From Gemmatimonadaceae bacterium (GTDB taxonomy: Bacteria; Gemmatimonadota; Gemmatimonadetes; Gemmatimonadales; Gemmatimonadaceae), in contig JAICNG010000011.1 in NCBI GenBank assembly GCA_025931335.1, positions 1-57,443 on the forward strand: DNA of 57,443 nt. Direction: 5' to 3'. Made by a program: the position numbers and the translations under genes. Below, piece after piece: positions 8,801 to 16,534 of the stretch. The notes below the pieces were generated by a model, which saw only the letters and a list, made by a program, of their open reading frames with translations, was not told where the DNA came from and made no database searches. The stretch's first letter is position 1. Each line of letters opens with the position of its first letter.

Positions 8801-9535
8801 TCAGGCAGACCGCGGCTGCGCCCGGAGCTCGCGCGTCCCCGCTCGTTCGGACGGCGGAGCAAGGTGTTGCGTGAACCACTCACTCGCGTGACGCGCCACG
8901 GCCTCCAGTGCGCCGGGCTCCTCGAACAGGTGCGTCGCGCCGGGAACGACGGTGAGGCGTCTCTCGCAGCGAAGGCGCGCGTACGCGTCCCGGTTGAGCG
9001 CGAGTACCTGCACGTCATCACCGCCGACGATCAGCAGCGTCGGCGCCGACACGAGCGCGAGGACGCGGCTAGCCAGGTCGGGACGTCCACCACGCGACAC
9101 GACAGCGCGCACCTCGCGACACTCCATCGCCGACGCCGCGAGCGCGGCCGCGGCGCCTGTGCTCGCGCCGAACAACCCGATCGGCAGTTCGCGCGCCTCC
9201 TCCGACTGCATGACCCAGTGGATCGTGTCCACCAATCGGGAGGTGAGAAAGCCGATGTCGAAGCGGAGGCCTCCGGTGAGCTCGTCCTCCTGCTCCTCCG
9301 CCTCCGTTAGCAGATCGACCAGGAGCGTTCCCAACCCAGCCTCGCCGAGCACCCGCGCCACGTATTGATTGCGCGGGCTCAGGCGGCTGCTCCCGCTGCC
9401 GTGCGCGAAGATCACTATCCCGCGAGCGGCCTTGGGAATCGCCAGGTTCCCCGTCAGCTCGGCCTCGTCGCGCAGCGGGATGCGAACGGGGCGTCCGATC
9501 GTACCATTGAGTGTCGTGTCCACCTTGTCCTCCAT
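8801..9535 (-). CDS. Alpha/beta hydrolase, dienelactone-hydrolase-like
   Basis: This 244-residue alpha/beta hydrolase has the oxyanion region FAHGSGSSRLSPRNQYVA, the nucleophile elbow GASTG, an acid region IVGGDDVQV and a catalytic histidine in GATHLFEEP. It matches the hydrolases that in other bacteria, including mycobacterial Rv0571c, are fused to or sit next to stress-type phosphoribosyltransferases; here that partner is a separate gene at 13597-14268. The ATG at 9535 is chosen because residues upstream are not family-like. It is 28 bp downstream of the erythromycin-esterase gene, in the same direction. Its natural substrate is unknown. Confidence 0.88.
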   Translation of the reverse strand: MEDKVDTTLNGTIGRPVRIPLRDEAELTGNLAIPKAARGIVIFAHGSGSSRLSPRNQYVARVLGEAGLGTLLVDLLTEAEEQEDELTGGLRFDIGFLTSRLVDTIHWVMQSEEARELPIGLFGASTGAAAALAASAMECREVRAVVSRGGRPDLASRVLALVSAPTLLIVGGDDVQVLALNRDAYARLRCERRLTVVPGATHLFEEPGALEAVARHASEWFTQHLAPPSERAGTRELRAQPRSA

Positions 9536-9563
9536 CGAGCGCACAACCGCGGTCGCTCGAGCG

Positions 9564-10904
9564 TCACACCGTGAATGGGTAGGTCTCGGGAACTTCTCCC
9601 GTCTCCCAGGCCGCGGTGCGCTCGAGCGGCTCCACCGCGCGGGTGACGTCGTAATGCAGCACCACATCGAACTGGCTTGGCAGACTCGCGCCGAAGTAGT
9701 GGCTGAATCGCTCCGTCTGCGGCCGATAGATCACGCCGATGGCGCGCTCCAGCCTCGGCTCCTCCAATGCCGCGCGGACCGGGCTCGGGGTGCGGAGATC
9801 CAGCATGAAGCGAGGCGGCCCGGCGTTGTGAAACAGGGCCTCGTAGCTTTCCGGAAGGGCGGGTCGAACGGTCATCCGCTGGGCGGCGCCATCCCAATCC
9901 GACGCGGCCGTCACGGTCCCGGTGTACGTCGTGAAGCCCACGAGCACGGCGGCGTCGCCGAGGCGCTGTCGCACCAGCTGCCCGACGTTCCACTCCCCGG
10001 CGCGCGCCATCTGAGTCGCCCGTGCGTCGCCGAGATGGGAGTTGTGCGCCCACACGATCACCTTCGGTGCGCGCCCTTCACGCTCGAGATGCCGCTCGAT
10101 CTCGATCAGCGTCTCGGCCATGTGCCCGTCGCGCAGATTCCAGCTCGTGGCATCGCTCGTCAGCATGAGGCGGTAGTAGCGCTCCGCGTTGCGCACCAGC
10201 CGCGCGTTCTGCTCGGCCGAGAAGAGCGCATCCGCCGCGACGCGGCCATCGCGCGACGCATATTCGGTCGCCGACCGCTGAAGCTCGAGGAGCTGGCGCA
10301 CGGCGTCATCCTCGCACGACGGGCGCGTTCCGATGGCGGTCGCGTAGCCGTACGCACGAGCGTCGTCGCCGAACTGCGCGAAGCAGCCATATCGCCGCCG
10401 AGCGATCCGCGCCTGGTTCGGATCGACAATGTCGAGGTACTCGAGCACCGCCTCGATCGAACGGTGCAGGCTATACAAGTCCAGCCCGGCGAACCGCACC
10501 GGCGGGGCATCCGCATGCGTCTCGTTATGACCGCGCAGCCACCCGACGAAATCGAGCACATCGGCGTTCCGCCACATCCACTGCGGGAACCGCTCGAACC
10601 CGGCCAGGGCGTCACTCGCCTCGGCGTCTGCTCCCTCAGCGCGAACGAACTGGTCCACGCGAAACGCGTCGGGCCAGTCCCCCTCGATGGCGACTGCCGC
10701 GAATCCCTTCTCGCGAATGAGGCGCTTGGTGATTTCGGCGCGAACGCGATAGAAGTCGTGCGTGCCGTGGCTCGCTTCGCCGAGGAGGACGACGCGGGCG
10801 TCCCCGATCAGCTCGAGGAGCGCGTCGAAATCCTGGGGTCCACCCGCGAGCGGGCGAGCGGCAGTTCGAATGGCGAGCGCGGCGGTGCGGTCCCGTGCTG
10901 GCAT
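9564..10904 (-). CDS. Erythromycin-esterase-family protein
   Basis: This 446-residue protein of the erythromycin esterase (EreA/SucB-like) family shows LLGEASHGTHDFYRVRAEIT, AVAIEGDWPDAFRVD, VIVWAHNSHLGDARAT and FTTYTGTVTAASDWD, including the glutamates and histidines that form the catalytic pocket. Most such chromosomal copies are not resistance genes. In mycobacteria the same domain is fused to a phosphoribosyltransferase (Rv2030c) beside hspX and acg. The ATG at 10904 has GGAGG a few bases upstream. It appears to head a run that continues through the hydrolase, the small membrane protein and the BON protein. Confidence 0.92.
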   Translation of the reverse strand: MPARDRTAALAIRTAARPLAGGPQDFDALLELIGDARVVLLGEASHGTHDFYRVRAEITKRLIREKGFAAVAIEGDWPDAFRVDQFVRAEGADAEASDALAGFERFPQWMWRNADVLDFVGWLRGHNETHADAPPVRFAGLDLYSLHRSIEAVLEYLDIVDPNQARIARRRYGCFAQFGDDARAYGYATAIGTRPSCEDDAVRQLLELQRSATEYASRDGRVAADALFSAEQNARLVRNAERYYRLMLTSDATSWNLRDGHMAETLIEIERHLEREGRAPKVIVWAHNSHLGDARATQMARAGEWNVGQLVRQRLGDAAVLVGFTTYTGTVTAASDWDGAAQRMTVRPALPESYEALFHNAGPPRFMLDLRTPSPVRAALEEPRLERAIGVIYRPQTERFSHYFGASLPSQFDVVLHYDVTRAVEPLERTAAWETGEVPETYPFTV

Positions 10905-11005
10905 GGCCACCTCCCGATCCTGCACGATCGCGCCGGCGAGCGTCGGCGTCAGTCAGCGCCAGCCGGACTACGGCGCCGAATAACCCTTACCGGCCGTCGC
11001 GGGCT

Positions 11006-11452
11006 CTAGGGGGAGAGCGGCTGCAGGTCGGTGCGCGCCATCGCCGGTGCAATCGCCGGCAGTCTCGCCGCCACGCGATCGGCCAGCGATTCGGGAAGCA
11101 GGGGCGCGACAACCAGACCACGCCGCCAGAACGCCTTCGTCTCCAGCGGGGAGCGAACCGTGCCTTCCAGGATGACGTCGTGCGTCGTCGCATAGGCGAC
11201 CCACCCCGGCCGCCCGGGAGCGCCACGGGCCGCCTCGAGCGCGGTGCGCACGTGCGCGAGGCACAGCTCGAGTGCGGTGCGGTCACCGTCCGTGCTCCGG
11301 GATGGCTCCGCCAGAAGCCGGGCAAACGCGCGGTCGAGCTCCGTCCGCCATTTGGTTGGCGTACCCGCATCGGACGTGTCGATGAACACGGAGAGCACGC
11401 GCTGCCCTCGAACGGCGCGCTCCATCCCGAGCACCTGCGTCAGCGTCAACAT
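11006..11452 (-). CDS. Short eRF1-like (baeRF/Vms1-type) N-terminal domain protein
   Basis: This 148-residue protein begins LTLTQVLGMERAVRGQRVLSVFIDTSDAG and contains the WRTELDRAFARL segment. This resembles the first domain of bacterial/archaeal eRF1-related (baeRF, Vms1/Ankzf1-type) proteins, which act on stalled peptidyl-tRNA or ribosomes. Typical members are about 350 aa, so this one is either a truncated or single-domain version. The ATG at 11452 was chosen; in-frame codons upstream run through the intergenic control region. Assignment by eye is tentative. Confidence 0.6.
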   Translation of the reverse strand: MLTLTQVLGMERAVRGQRVLSVFIDTSDAGTPTKWRTELDRAFARLLAEPSRSTDGDRTALELCLAHVRTALEAARGAPGRPGWVAYATTHDVILEGTVRSPLETKAFWRRGLVVAPLLPESLADRVAARLPAIAPAMARTDLQPLSP

Positions 11453-11531
11453 CGGTCGTTTCTCCGTGCGAGTGTTCGGGGCTGTGCCGCGCGCCCATCG
11501 TTCGATCAACATGAGGTCGGGGAATCGAAGC

Positions 11532-11553
11532 GTCTGTCGGGATTGCCCCGATT
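11532..11553. promoter_or_regulatory. Stress-island palindrome, copy 1
   Basis: On the minus strand it reads TCGGGGCAATCCCGACAGAC. It lies about 80 bp upstream of the eRF1-like gene and in the upstream region of the multicopper oxidase. The same architecture (CGGG, four bases, CCCGACAG) is present at 14343-14361 and 16471-16490. Further GGGA/TCCC-rich palindromic pieces follow to 11680. Confidence 0.45.
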
Positions 11554-11724
11554 TGCGCATCGCTTTCGACGGGAGATGCCCGACGATCCATCAGGGCATT
11601 CCCGATGGTAGGGAATCCCACTCAAGTCCCCCGGGTAATCCTCTGACCAGCGAGAGGACAAACCCCGATTACCCGACGGCGGGGGCGTGCGCACGTTAGG
11701 TGCCTCTTGTCACAGGAGGCCCTC

Positions 11725-12882
11725 GTGCATTCGCCTTACGCGCTCCCCCACGCACCGCGTGCGGCGCTGTTCGGGCTCGTTCTCGCGAGCCTGGCGTGCG
11801 CCGATGCGCTGCCCACCTCGGCGGACTCGGACGGCGTCAACACGGCGGCCGTCCGGTTTCAGACACGCACCTACTACATCGCCGCGGACACCGTCGACTG
11901 GAACTTCGCGGCCAACCAGGCGGTGAACCCCATATCGGGGGCGCCGTACTCCGCTGAGGAGGAGATCTTCGCCGTGCCGTCCCCGCAGCACATCGGGAAC
12001 GTGTACAGGAAGGCGCTATACCGGGAGTATACGGACGCGACGTTCACCAGCCTCAAGCCGCGCTCGGCTGAGTGGGCACACCTTGGTGCGCTTGGCCCGC
12101 TCCTGCGAGCGCAGGTCGGTGACACGATCAGGATCTTCTTCAGGAACCGGACGGATCGCGCGTACACAATGCACCCCCACGGTGTGTTCTATGAAAAGGA
12201 CTCCGAGGGGGCACCGTACGCTGACGACGACGGCGTCACCAACGGCGACGCCGTTCCGCCGGGCGGAGAGCACACCTATGTCTGGGCGGTGCCGGACCGG
12301 GCGGGGCCAGGGCCCGGTGACGGCAGCTCGATCCTCTGGATGTACCACTCCCATGTCGACGAGCCGAAGGACGCGAACAGCGGCTTGATCGGCCCCATTA
12401 TCATCACGCGAGCTGGCAAGGCGCGGGCGAATGGCGTCCCGCAGGACGTGGATCGCGAATTCGTCAACATGTTCATGATCTACGACGAGAATCAGAGCTG
12501 GTACCTCGGCGACAATATGGCCCGTGCCAACGTCGTCCCCGGCGAGGACTTCGAGGAGAGCAACCTGAAGCACGCCATCAATGGATTTCTCTGGGCCAAC
12601 TTCCCGCTCGTGAATGGTGATCAGGCGATGACCATGCGCCGGGGAGAACGGGTGCGATGGTATTTGCTCGGCATGGGCACGGAGGTCGACCTGCACACGC
12701 CACACTGGCACGGGCAGTCGCTCCTCTGGATGGGGATGCGCACCGACATCATCGAGCTACTGCCGGCCAGCATGAAAGTGGCCGACATGATCCCGGACAA
12801 TCCGGGACTTTGGCTGTATCACTGCCACGTCAATGACCACATCACCGCCGGCATGCTGGCGCTGTTCCGGGTACTCCCGTGA
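11725..12882 (+). CDS. Two-domain multicopper oxidase, ceruloplasmin-like
   Basis: This 385-residue exported cupredoxin oxidase has domain 1 with HPHG (His150/152) and YHSHVDE (His208/210), and domain 2 with HTPHWHG (His324/327/329) and YHCHVNDHITAGM (His366, Cys367, His368, His372, Met377). All type 2/3 ligands are present. The single type 1 site (His324, Cys367, His372, Met377) is in domain 2, a two-domain pattern that would need a trimer for activity. Stretches such as GALGPLLRAQVGDTIRIFF and DANSGLIGPIII resemble ceruloplasmin and hephaestin. A hydrophobic signal segment (residues about 8-28) precedes the first domain. I selected GTG at 11725 because AGGAGG lies 5 bases upstream. It may oxidise Fe(II), Cu(I) or nitrite-type substrates. 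Confidence 0.92.
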   Translation: MHSPYALPHAPRAALFGLVLASLACADALPTSADSDGVNTAAVRFQTRTYYIAADTVDWNFAANQAVNPISGAPYSAEEEIFAVPSPQHIGNVYRKALYREYTDATFTSLKPRSAEWAHLGALGPLLRAQVGDTIRIFFRNRTDRAYTMHPHGVFYEKDSEGAPYADDDGVTNGDAVPPGGEHTYVWAVPDRAGPGPGDGSSILWMYHSHVDEPKDANSGLIGPIIITRAGKARANGVPQDVDREFVNMFMIYDENQSWYLGDNMARANVVPGEDFEESNLKHAINGFLWANFPLVNGDQAMTMRRGERVRWYLLGMGTEVDLHTPHWHGQSLLWMGMRTDIIELLPASMKVADMIPDNPGLWLYHCHVNDHITAGMLALFRVLP

Positions 12883-13007
12883 CTGTGCCTGCGTAAGGCT
12901 TTCACGTACGCGTTGGCCCCGTGCGCCGGACAGACGGCTCGAGCGCCGCCTCGTACCTTGGTGATTGCACCAAACCGATAGCGCGAACACTTGATCGAGG
13001 AGGATGT

Positions 13008-13502
13008 ATGGCGAACACCAGGCTGCAGCGGCGCGTGATGACACCGGCCGCGTTCCGCCCAGTCTTCCCGCTGGCGACGTCAGAGCTGGAGGAGATGGAG
13101 AAGGGAGTCCGCCGGATGTTCGGCGACGTCTTCGGCACCGACCTCCTGGCGCAGCCCGTCGGCTGGATGCCGGCCGTCGAGATCAGCGAGACCAACGACA
13201 ACATCGTGATCGTCGCCGAGCTCCCCGGCATGAACGAGAAGAACGTGACGCTCGAGTTCGAGGATGACACGCTCACCCTGCGTGGCGAGAAGACCGAGGA
13301 GAAGAAAGAGGGAAATGGCGACCGCAAGTTTCATCTCTATGAGAGGACCTACGGCGCCTTTCGCCGCTCGTTCACGCTCCCCCGCGTCGTGAACGCGGAC
13401 AAGATCACCGCCGAGTTCAAGAACGGCGTGCTGACGATTACGCTGCCGAAGACCGCCCAGGCGAAGGCGAAGGGACGCCATATTCCCATCGTCACCAAGT
13501 AG
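13008..13502 (+). CDS. Hsp20/alpha-crystallin small heat-shock protein
   Basis: This 164-residue small heat-shock protein has a hydrophobic N-terminal arm, an alpha-crystallin domain (about 50-145) with PAVEISETNDNIVIVAELPG and FRRSFTLPRVVNADKITAEF, the signature ...NGVLTITLPK, and a short C-terminal tail ending HIPIVTK that carries an I-X-I/V motif for oligomerisation. GAGGAGGA lies directly before the ATG. It is an ATP-independent holdase. Its position between the multicopper oxidase and the phosphoribosyltransferase parallels hspX in the mycobacterial dormancy regulon. Confidence 0.96.
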   Translation: MANTRLQRRVMTPAAFRPVFPLATSELEEMEKGVRRMFGDVFGTDLLAQPVGWMPAVEISETNDNIVIVAELPGMNEKNVTLEFEDDTLTLRGEKTEEKKEGNGDRKFHLYERTYGAFRRSFTLPRVVNADKITAEFKNGVLTITLPKTAQAKAKGRHIPIVTK

Positions 13503-13516
13503 TTCTCTGGCGGGTC

Positions 13517-13592
13517 GAATGAGGAACGAGGAGTGAGGAGTGAGGAAGCACCTCGGTTGGATTCCTCACTCCTCATTCCCCATTCCTCATTC
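13517..13592. repeat. Family B intergenic hairpin (31-nt arms)
   Basis: Arms 13517-13547 and 13562-13592 are complementary with about 3 mismatches around a 14-nt loop. The unit is GAGGAGT/GAGGAAC. It lies exactly between the convergent stops of Hsp20 (13502) and the phosphoribosyltransferase (13597), so it probably serves as a two-way terminator. Confidence 0.85.
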
Positions 13593-13596
13593 AAGC

Positions 13597-14268
13597 CTAT
13601 GATGACGTAGCCAGGCTCACGGCCCCATCGAGCTCTCCCGCCCGAGTGAGCAGCTGCCGCACCTCGGCATCCGTCGTCTCCGAGAAGTCCTCGTACCACA
13701 GGCCGACGGCGTAGAACCGGTCAGGGATCATCGCGCACAGGCACCCATCGGTAACCGCTCTGATCGCGCCGCACGCCTCGCGCGACCCCACCGGGACCGC
13801 CACGATGATCGATGCCGGCCCCTCCTTTCGAAGGGCGGCGATCGCGGCCTGCATGGTGGAGCCGGTGGCCAATCCATCATCGACCAGGATGACCGTACGA
13901 CCGCTGGCATCGACTGGCGGTCGCGAGCCGCGAAAGAGCTCCTCGCGCCGGGCCAGCTCAGCGCGCTCGCTCGCGATCACCCGCTCGACTGCATCGCGTG
14001 GGATCCGCAGATCGCTGATCGTCTGCTGGTCGAGCACCAGAGCGCCCCCCGACGCAATCGCGCCCATGGCGAACTCCGGTTGTCCCGGTACGCCGAGCTT
14101 CCGCACGACGAAGACATCCAGCGGAACGCGCAGCGCACGCGCGATCTCGGACCCCACCGGGACTCCACCGCGCGGGAGTGCGAGCACCGTCACGTCGGGT
14201 CGCCCGGCGTAGTCCGAAAGCGACAACGCCAGTCGGCGGCCGGCGTCATATCGATTCTCGTAGCGCAT
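13597..14268 (-). CDS. Phosphoribosyltransferase-family protein
   Basis: This 223-residue protein has a PRTase type-I fold: VLALPRGGVPVGSEIARAL, VVRKLGVPGQPEFAMGAIA, and the PRPP-binding loop VILVDDGLATGST (about 127-139). The adjacent acidic pair DD and the LALPRGG flavour match the stress-type phosphoribosyltransferases that are fused to hydrolase or erythromycin-esterase domains in other phyla (Rv0571c and Rv2030c in M. tuberculosis). The base substrate is unknown; these are not classic purine-salvage enzymes. CGGAGG precedes the ATG. A copy of the island palindrome lies about 75 bp upstream. Confidence 0.92.
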   Translation of the reverse strand: MRYENRYDAGRRLALSLSDYAGRPDVTVLALPRGGVPVGSEIARALRVPLDVFVVRKLGVPGQPEFAMGAIASGGALVLDQQTISDLRIPRDAVERVIASERAELARREELFRGSRPPVDASGRTVILVDDGLATGSTMQAAIAALRKEGPASIIVAVPVGSREACGAIRAVTDGCLCAMIPDRFYAVGLWYEDFSETTDAEVRQLLTRAGELDGAVSLATSS

Positions 14269-14342
14269 GTGTGCCTCCGTCGTTCGATACCTGGATCATG
14301 ACGTCGCCCGAAGGGAAGGTCTGTCGGCAGAGACCGGAACGG

Positions 14343-14361
14343 CTGTCGGGAAAGCCCGAAG
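14343..14361. promoter_or_regulatory. Stress-island palindrome, copy 2
   Basis: On the minus strand it reads TTCGGGCTTTCCCGACAGC. It lies between the divergent phosphoribosyltransferase (start 14268) and L,D-transpeptidase (start 14540). A second GTCTGTCGG half-site is at 14319-14327, and a degenerate TGTCAGGG-TTTTG-CCC palindrome follows near 14418-14433. Confidence 0.45.
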
Positions 14362-14539
14362 TCACACGGCGCCGAGGCCGAGCGAAGCGCGCTCAGCGCG
14401 CAGTCGCGGACGGAATGTCAGGGTTTTGCCCACACTCGCCGGCTCGGTCGCCGACGATATCGCGCGAGAATGCCGACAGACATCGCCCGTGCGGCAGACG
14501 ACTCTTCGCCATGGACAACGCTGGCCGGGGGCGCGAAGC

Positions 14540-15535
14540 ATGACACGATTCTTCTCGTGGAAAGCGGTGCTCGTGGTGATGCTCACCATGGGGTTGCTCT
14601 GCGCCGGCGGCGCGATGCTCGTCCGGACGGCCGCGGGATCCGGTGCACCCCACGACTCCTCGGCGGTACTGCGGCTCAACGTCCCGGCCTACCGGCTGCA
14701 GCTCATCGAACACGGCGTGGTCACGGCGACCTACGACGTTGCCGTTGGGGAGCGACGATACCCCACCCCGTTAGGCGCCTTCCAGGTCACGCACGTGACC
14801 TGGAACCCGTGGTGGTATCCCCCGCGCAGCGAATGGGCGCGTAGCGACACCGTCCATCCCCCGGGCGACCTGAATCCGATGGGGCCCGTCAAGCTGCGCT
14901 TCGGCGGGTTGTACTTCCTCCACGGCACGCCGTTCGAAAGCTCGATCGGCAAGGCGGCGTCGCATGGGTGCATTCGGATGCGCCCGGCCGACGCGGCTTC
15001 GCTGGCGCGCGCGCTGAATCGGCTGGCCGGCGGCGGACTCCCCGATGATACCATCGATGCCCTCGAAGCCGACTCGACGCGGACGGTCACGATTGAGCTG
15101 CTCGAGCCGGTTCCCATCGACGTCACGTATGTCACCGTCGAGGTCGAGGCCGGTCGCCTCTATGTCCACCGTGACATCTATCGGCGCGACCCGCCCTCGG
15201 ACGACCGCGCGCTCGAGGTCCTGGCGATGGCGGGCTACGACGTTGCGCTCGTCGACCGCTCGTTGCTGAATCGGCTCGTGCGGCGAGCGCGCTCCCGTTC
15301 CACCAGCGTCGCGCTCGATAGCCTCATCTCTTCGCCGGCGGTTGCGGGCGCGCGCGGGCCCGCCGTTACGCCATCTCGCGATCACGCACCAGCACGTCCG
15401 TCACTGCACGGCGCGCGGTCTGACGGGTCTCCGGTCCAAAGCCGAAGCGAAGGATCGCCAGAGGCCACCACGTCGTGTTCAGCAGACGGCGCACCCGATC
15501 GCGCGCTTCGGGAACCTGGATGGCCTGGTTCATGA
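14540..15535 (+). CDS. L,D-transpeptidase (YkuD domain), secreted
   Basis: A 331-residue protein. An N-terminal membrane/signal segment (about 8-32) is followed by a YkuD catalytic domain: LQLIEHGVVTATYDVAVGERRYPTPLGAF, then LHGTPFESSIGKAASHGCIRM with the catalytic His...SHGCxR cysteine signature. It makes 3-3 peptidoglycan cross-links or attaches proteins to peptidoglycan in the periplasm. A C-terminal region follows that could bind a ligand. The last about 57 codons overlap the convergent nitroreductase gene by 170 bp and look like antisense sequence (Ser/Arg/Pro rich), so the true functional end is probably near residue 275. Confidence 0.88.
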   Translation: MTRFFSWKAVLVVMLTMGLLCAGGAMLVRTAAGSGAPHDSSAVLRLNVPAYRLQLIEHGVVTATYDVAVGERRYPTPLGAFQVTHVTWNPWWYPPRSEWARSDTVHPPGDLNPMGPVKLRFGGLYFLHGTPFESSIGKAASHGCIRMRPADAASLARALNRLAGGGLPDDTIDALEADSTRTVTIELLEPVPIDVTYVTVEVEAGRLYVHRDIYRRDPPSDDRALEVLAMAGYDVALVDRSLLNRLVRRARSRSTSVALDSLISSPAVAGARGPAVTPSRDHAPARPSLHGARSDGSPVQSRSEGSPEATTSCSADGAPDRALREPGWPGS

Positions 15536-16418
15536 AGCCGCTCGCGAGCCCCTGAGACGAAGCGAACAGCAGCGCACGCTCCATCCCTTCGCCAGCCATG
15601 ATCCAGTCGCGCGGCTCGTCGTTCCGCGTCAGCAGCACGCCGAGAAGCGGAGCCTCGCGGGCGAGCTCATCGTCGCGGACGACCCGGATCGAGGTCCACG
15701 ACAGGGCATGGAGCGCAAAAGGCGCGAGCGCCGCCATCGGAGCGGAGAGGCCGAAGGCAAACCCGGGCATCCCATCGAGCCGATCCGTTTGATTCCCGCG
15801 AAGCCAGGCGGCGAGCTCCAGGCGGAACCTTGCATCCTGGGCCTGCACGCGGTCCGCGAAGGTGATGATCTCCGCCAGGGCATCGCGCGTGTTCGCGCTA
15901 TGTAGGTAGCGCAGGGAGGCACCCATCCCCTCGACCGCCTGCGCGAGCGATGGCCCGACGCCGAGCGGGATCGGACGGCTGTAGAACCGGGCGCGGTTGG
16001 AGCGGCGCTGTGGAATCGCCGTGAAGTAGCGGGAATCCGCGAGCGTTGGATGACGCACGGCGCCCACGCGAATGCGTGCGACGAAGTGCGGGCGCTTGCG
16101 ATCGGGGAGGATGGCGATGTCGGCTTCGCGTCCGAGATGCCGAATCGTGACCCGCATGTTTGCGAGCGCCGCGCCGCACGCGAGGTACAGCTCCCGATTG
16201 GCCGGGTCGGCGACCTGGCGCCCACGCGTTACATCCGCATGCAGCTCCAGCGTGCCATCGAGAAGGCGGAACCGCCACGGTTGCGTGTTGTACGCCGAGG
16301 GCGCGCGCAACGCCGATTCCACGGCGCGCTCGAGCGCCACGTCAGGGTCCAGCTTCGCGGAGTGCGAACACGCGGTACAGTGGAGGCTCTCGGCGGCTCG
16401 CTCGATGGTGGCGGTCAT
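15366..16418 (-). CDS. Acg-type nitroreductase-fold protein
   Basis: This 350-residue protein closely resembles the mycobacterial Acg family (Rv2032, Rv3127, Rv3131): SALRAPSAYNTQPWRFRLLD, LELHADVTRGRQVADPANRE, LYLACGAALANMRVTIRHLG, PQRRSNRARFYSRP and, at the C-terminus, GLASGFMNQAIQVPEARDRV. Acg proteins adopt the FMN-binding nitroreductase fold with a lid, but appear to sequester flavin rather than reduce nitro compounds. A short N-terminal CTAC cysteine pair is unusual. The ATG at 16418 follows a GAGG-type site. A palindrome copy is 56-75 bp upstream. Its presence next to Hsp20 and phosphoribosyltransferase strengthens the dormancy-island reading. Confidence 0.9.
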   Translation of the reverse strand: MTATIERAAESLHCTACSHSAKLDPDVALERAVESALRAPSAYNTQPWRFRLLDGTLELHADVTRGRQVADPANRELYLACGAALANMRVTIRHLGREADIAILPDRKRPHFVARIRVGAVRHPTLADSRYFTAIPQRRSNRARFYSRPIPLGVGPSLAQAVEGMGASLRYLHSANTRDALAEIITFADRVQAQDARFRLELAAWLRGNQTDRLDGMPGFAFGLSAPMAALAPFALHALSWTSIRVVRDDELAREAPLLGVLLTRNDEPRDWIMAGEGMERALLFASSQGLASGFMNQAIQVPEARDRVRRLLNTTWWPLAILRFGFGPETRQTARRAVTDVLVRDREMA

Positions 16419-16470
16419 GCGATCCTCGCGGCGAGGGGATGACCTCACCATGCCGCGAGGGCACGCGCCT

Positions 16471-16490
16471 GTCTGTCGGGGGACTCCCGC
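16471..16490. promoter_or_regulatory. Stress-island palindrome, copy 3
   Basis: On the minus strand it reads GCGGGAGTCCCCCGACAGAC, with the same CCCGACAG arm as copies 1 and 2. It lies 53-72 bp upstream of the Acg-type nitroreductase start and overlaps the foot of the hairpin at 16484-16524. Confidence 0.45.
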
Positions 16491-16524
16491 TGCGTTGTCG
16501 GGAAATCTGACAACGCAGCGGGAG
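16484..16524 (-). terminator. Perfect 16-bp hairpin downstream of the BIG2 lipoprotein gene
   Basis: Arms 16484-16499 and 16509-16524 are perfectly complementary (16 bp) around a 9-nt loop. It starts 10 bp past the BIG2 stop codon. No T-tract follows on the minus strand, so it may be a processing or rho-assisted terminator. The inner arms contain GCGTTGTC/GACAACGC, also seen as a palindrome at 26624-26640. Confidence 0.55.
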
Positions 16525-16534
16525 CCGCAGGACG

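Noticed and set aside
9369-11009. Long plus-strand frame opposite hydrolase and erythromycin-esterase genes
   Set aside because: Shadow frame with no recognisable domain; the minus strand has catalytic motifs and ribosome-binding sites.
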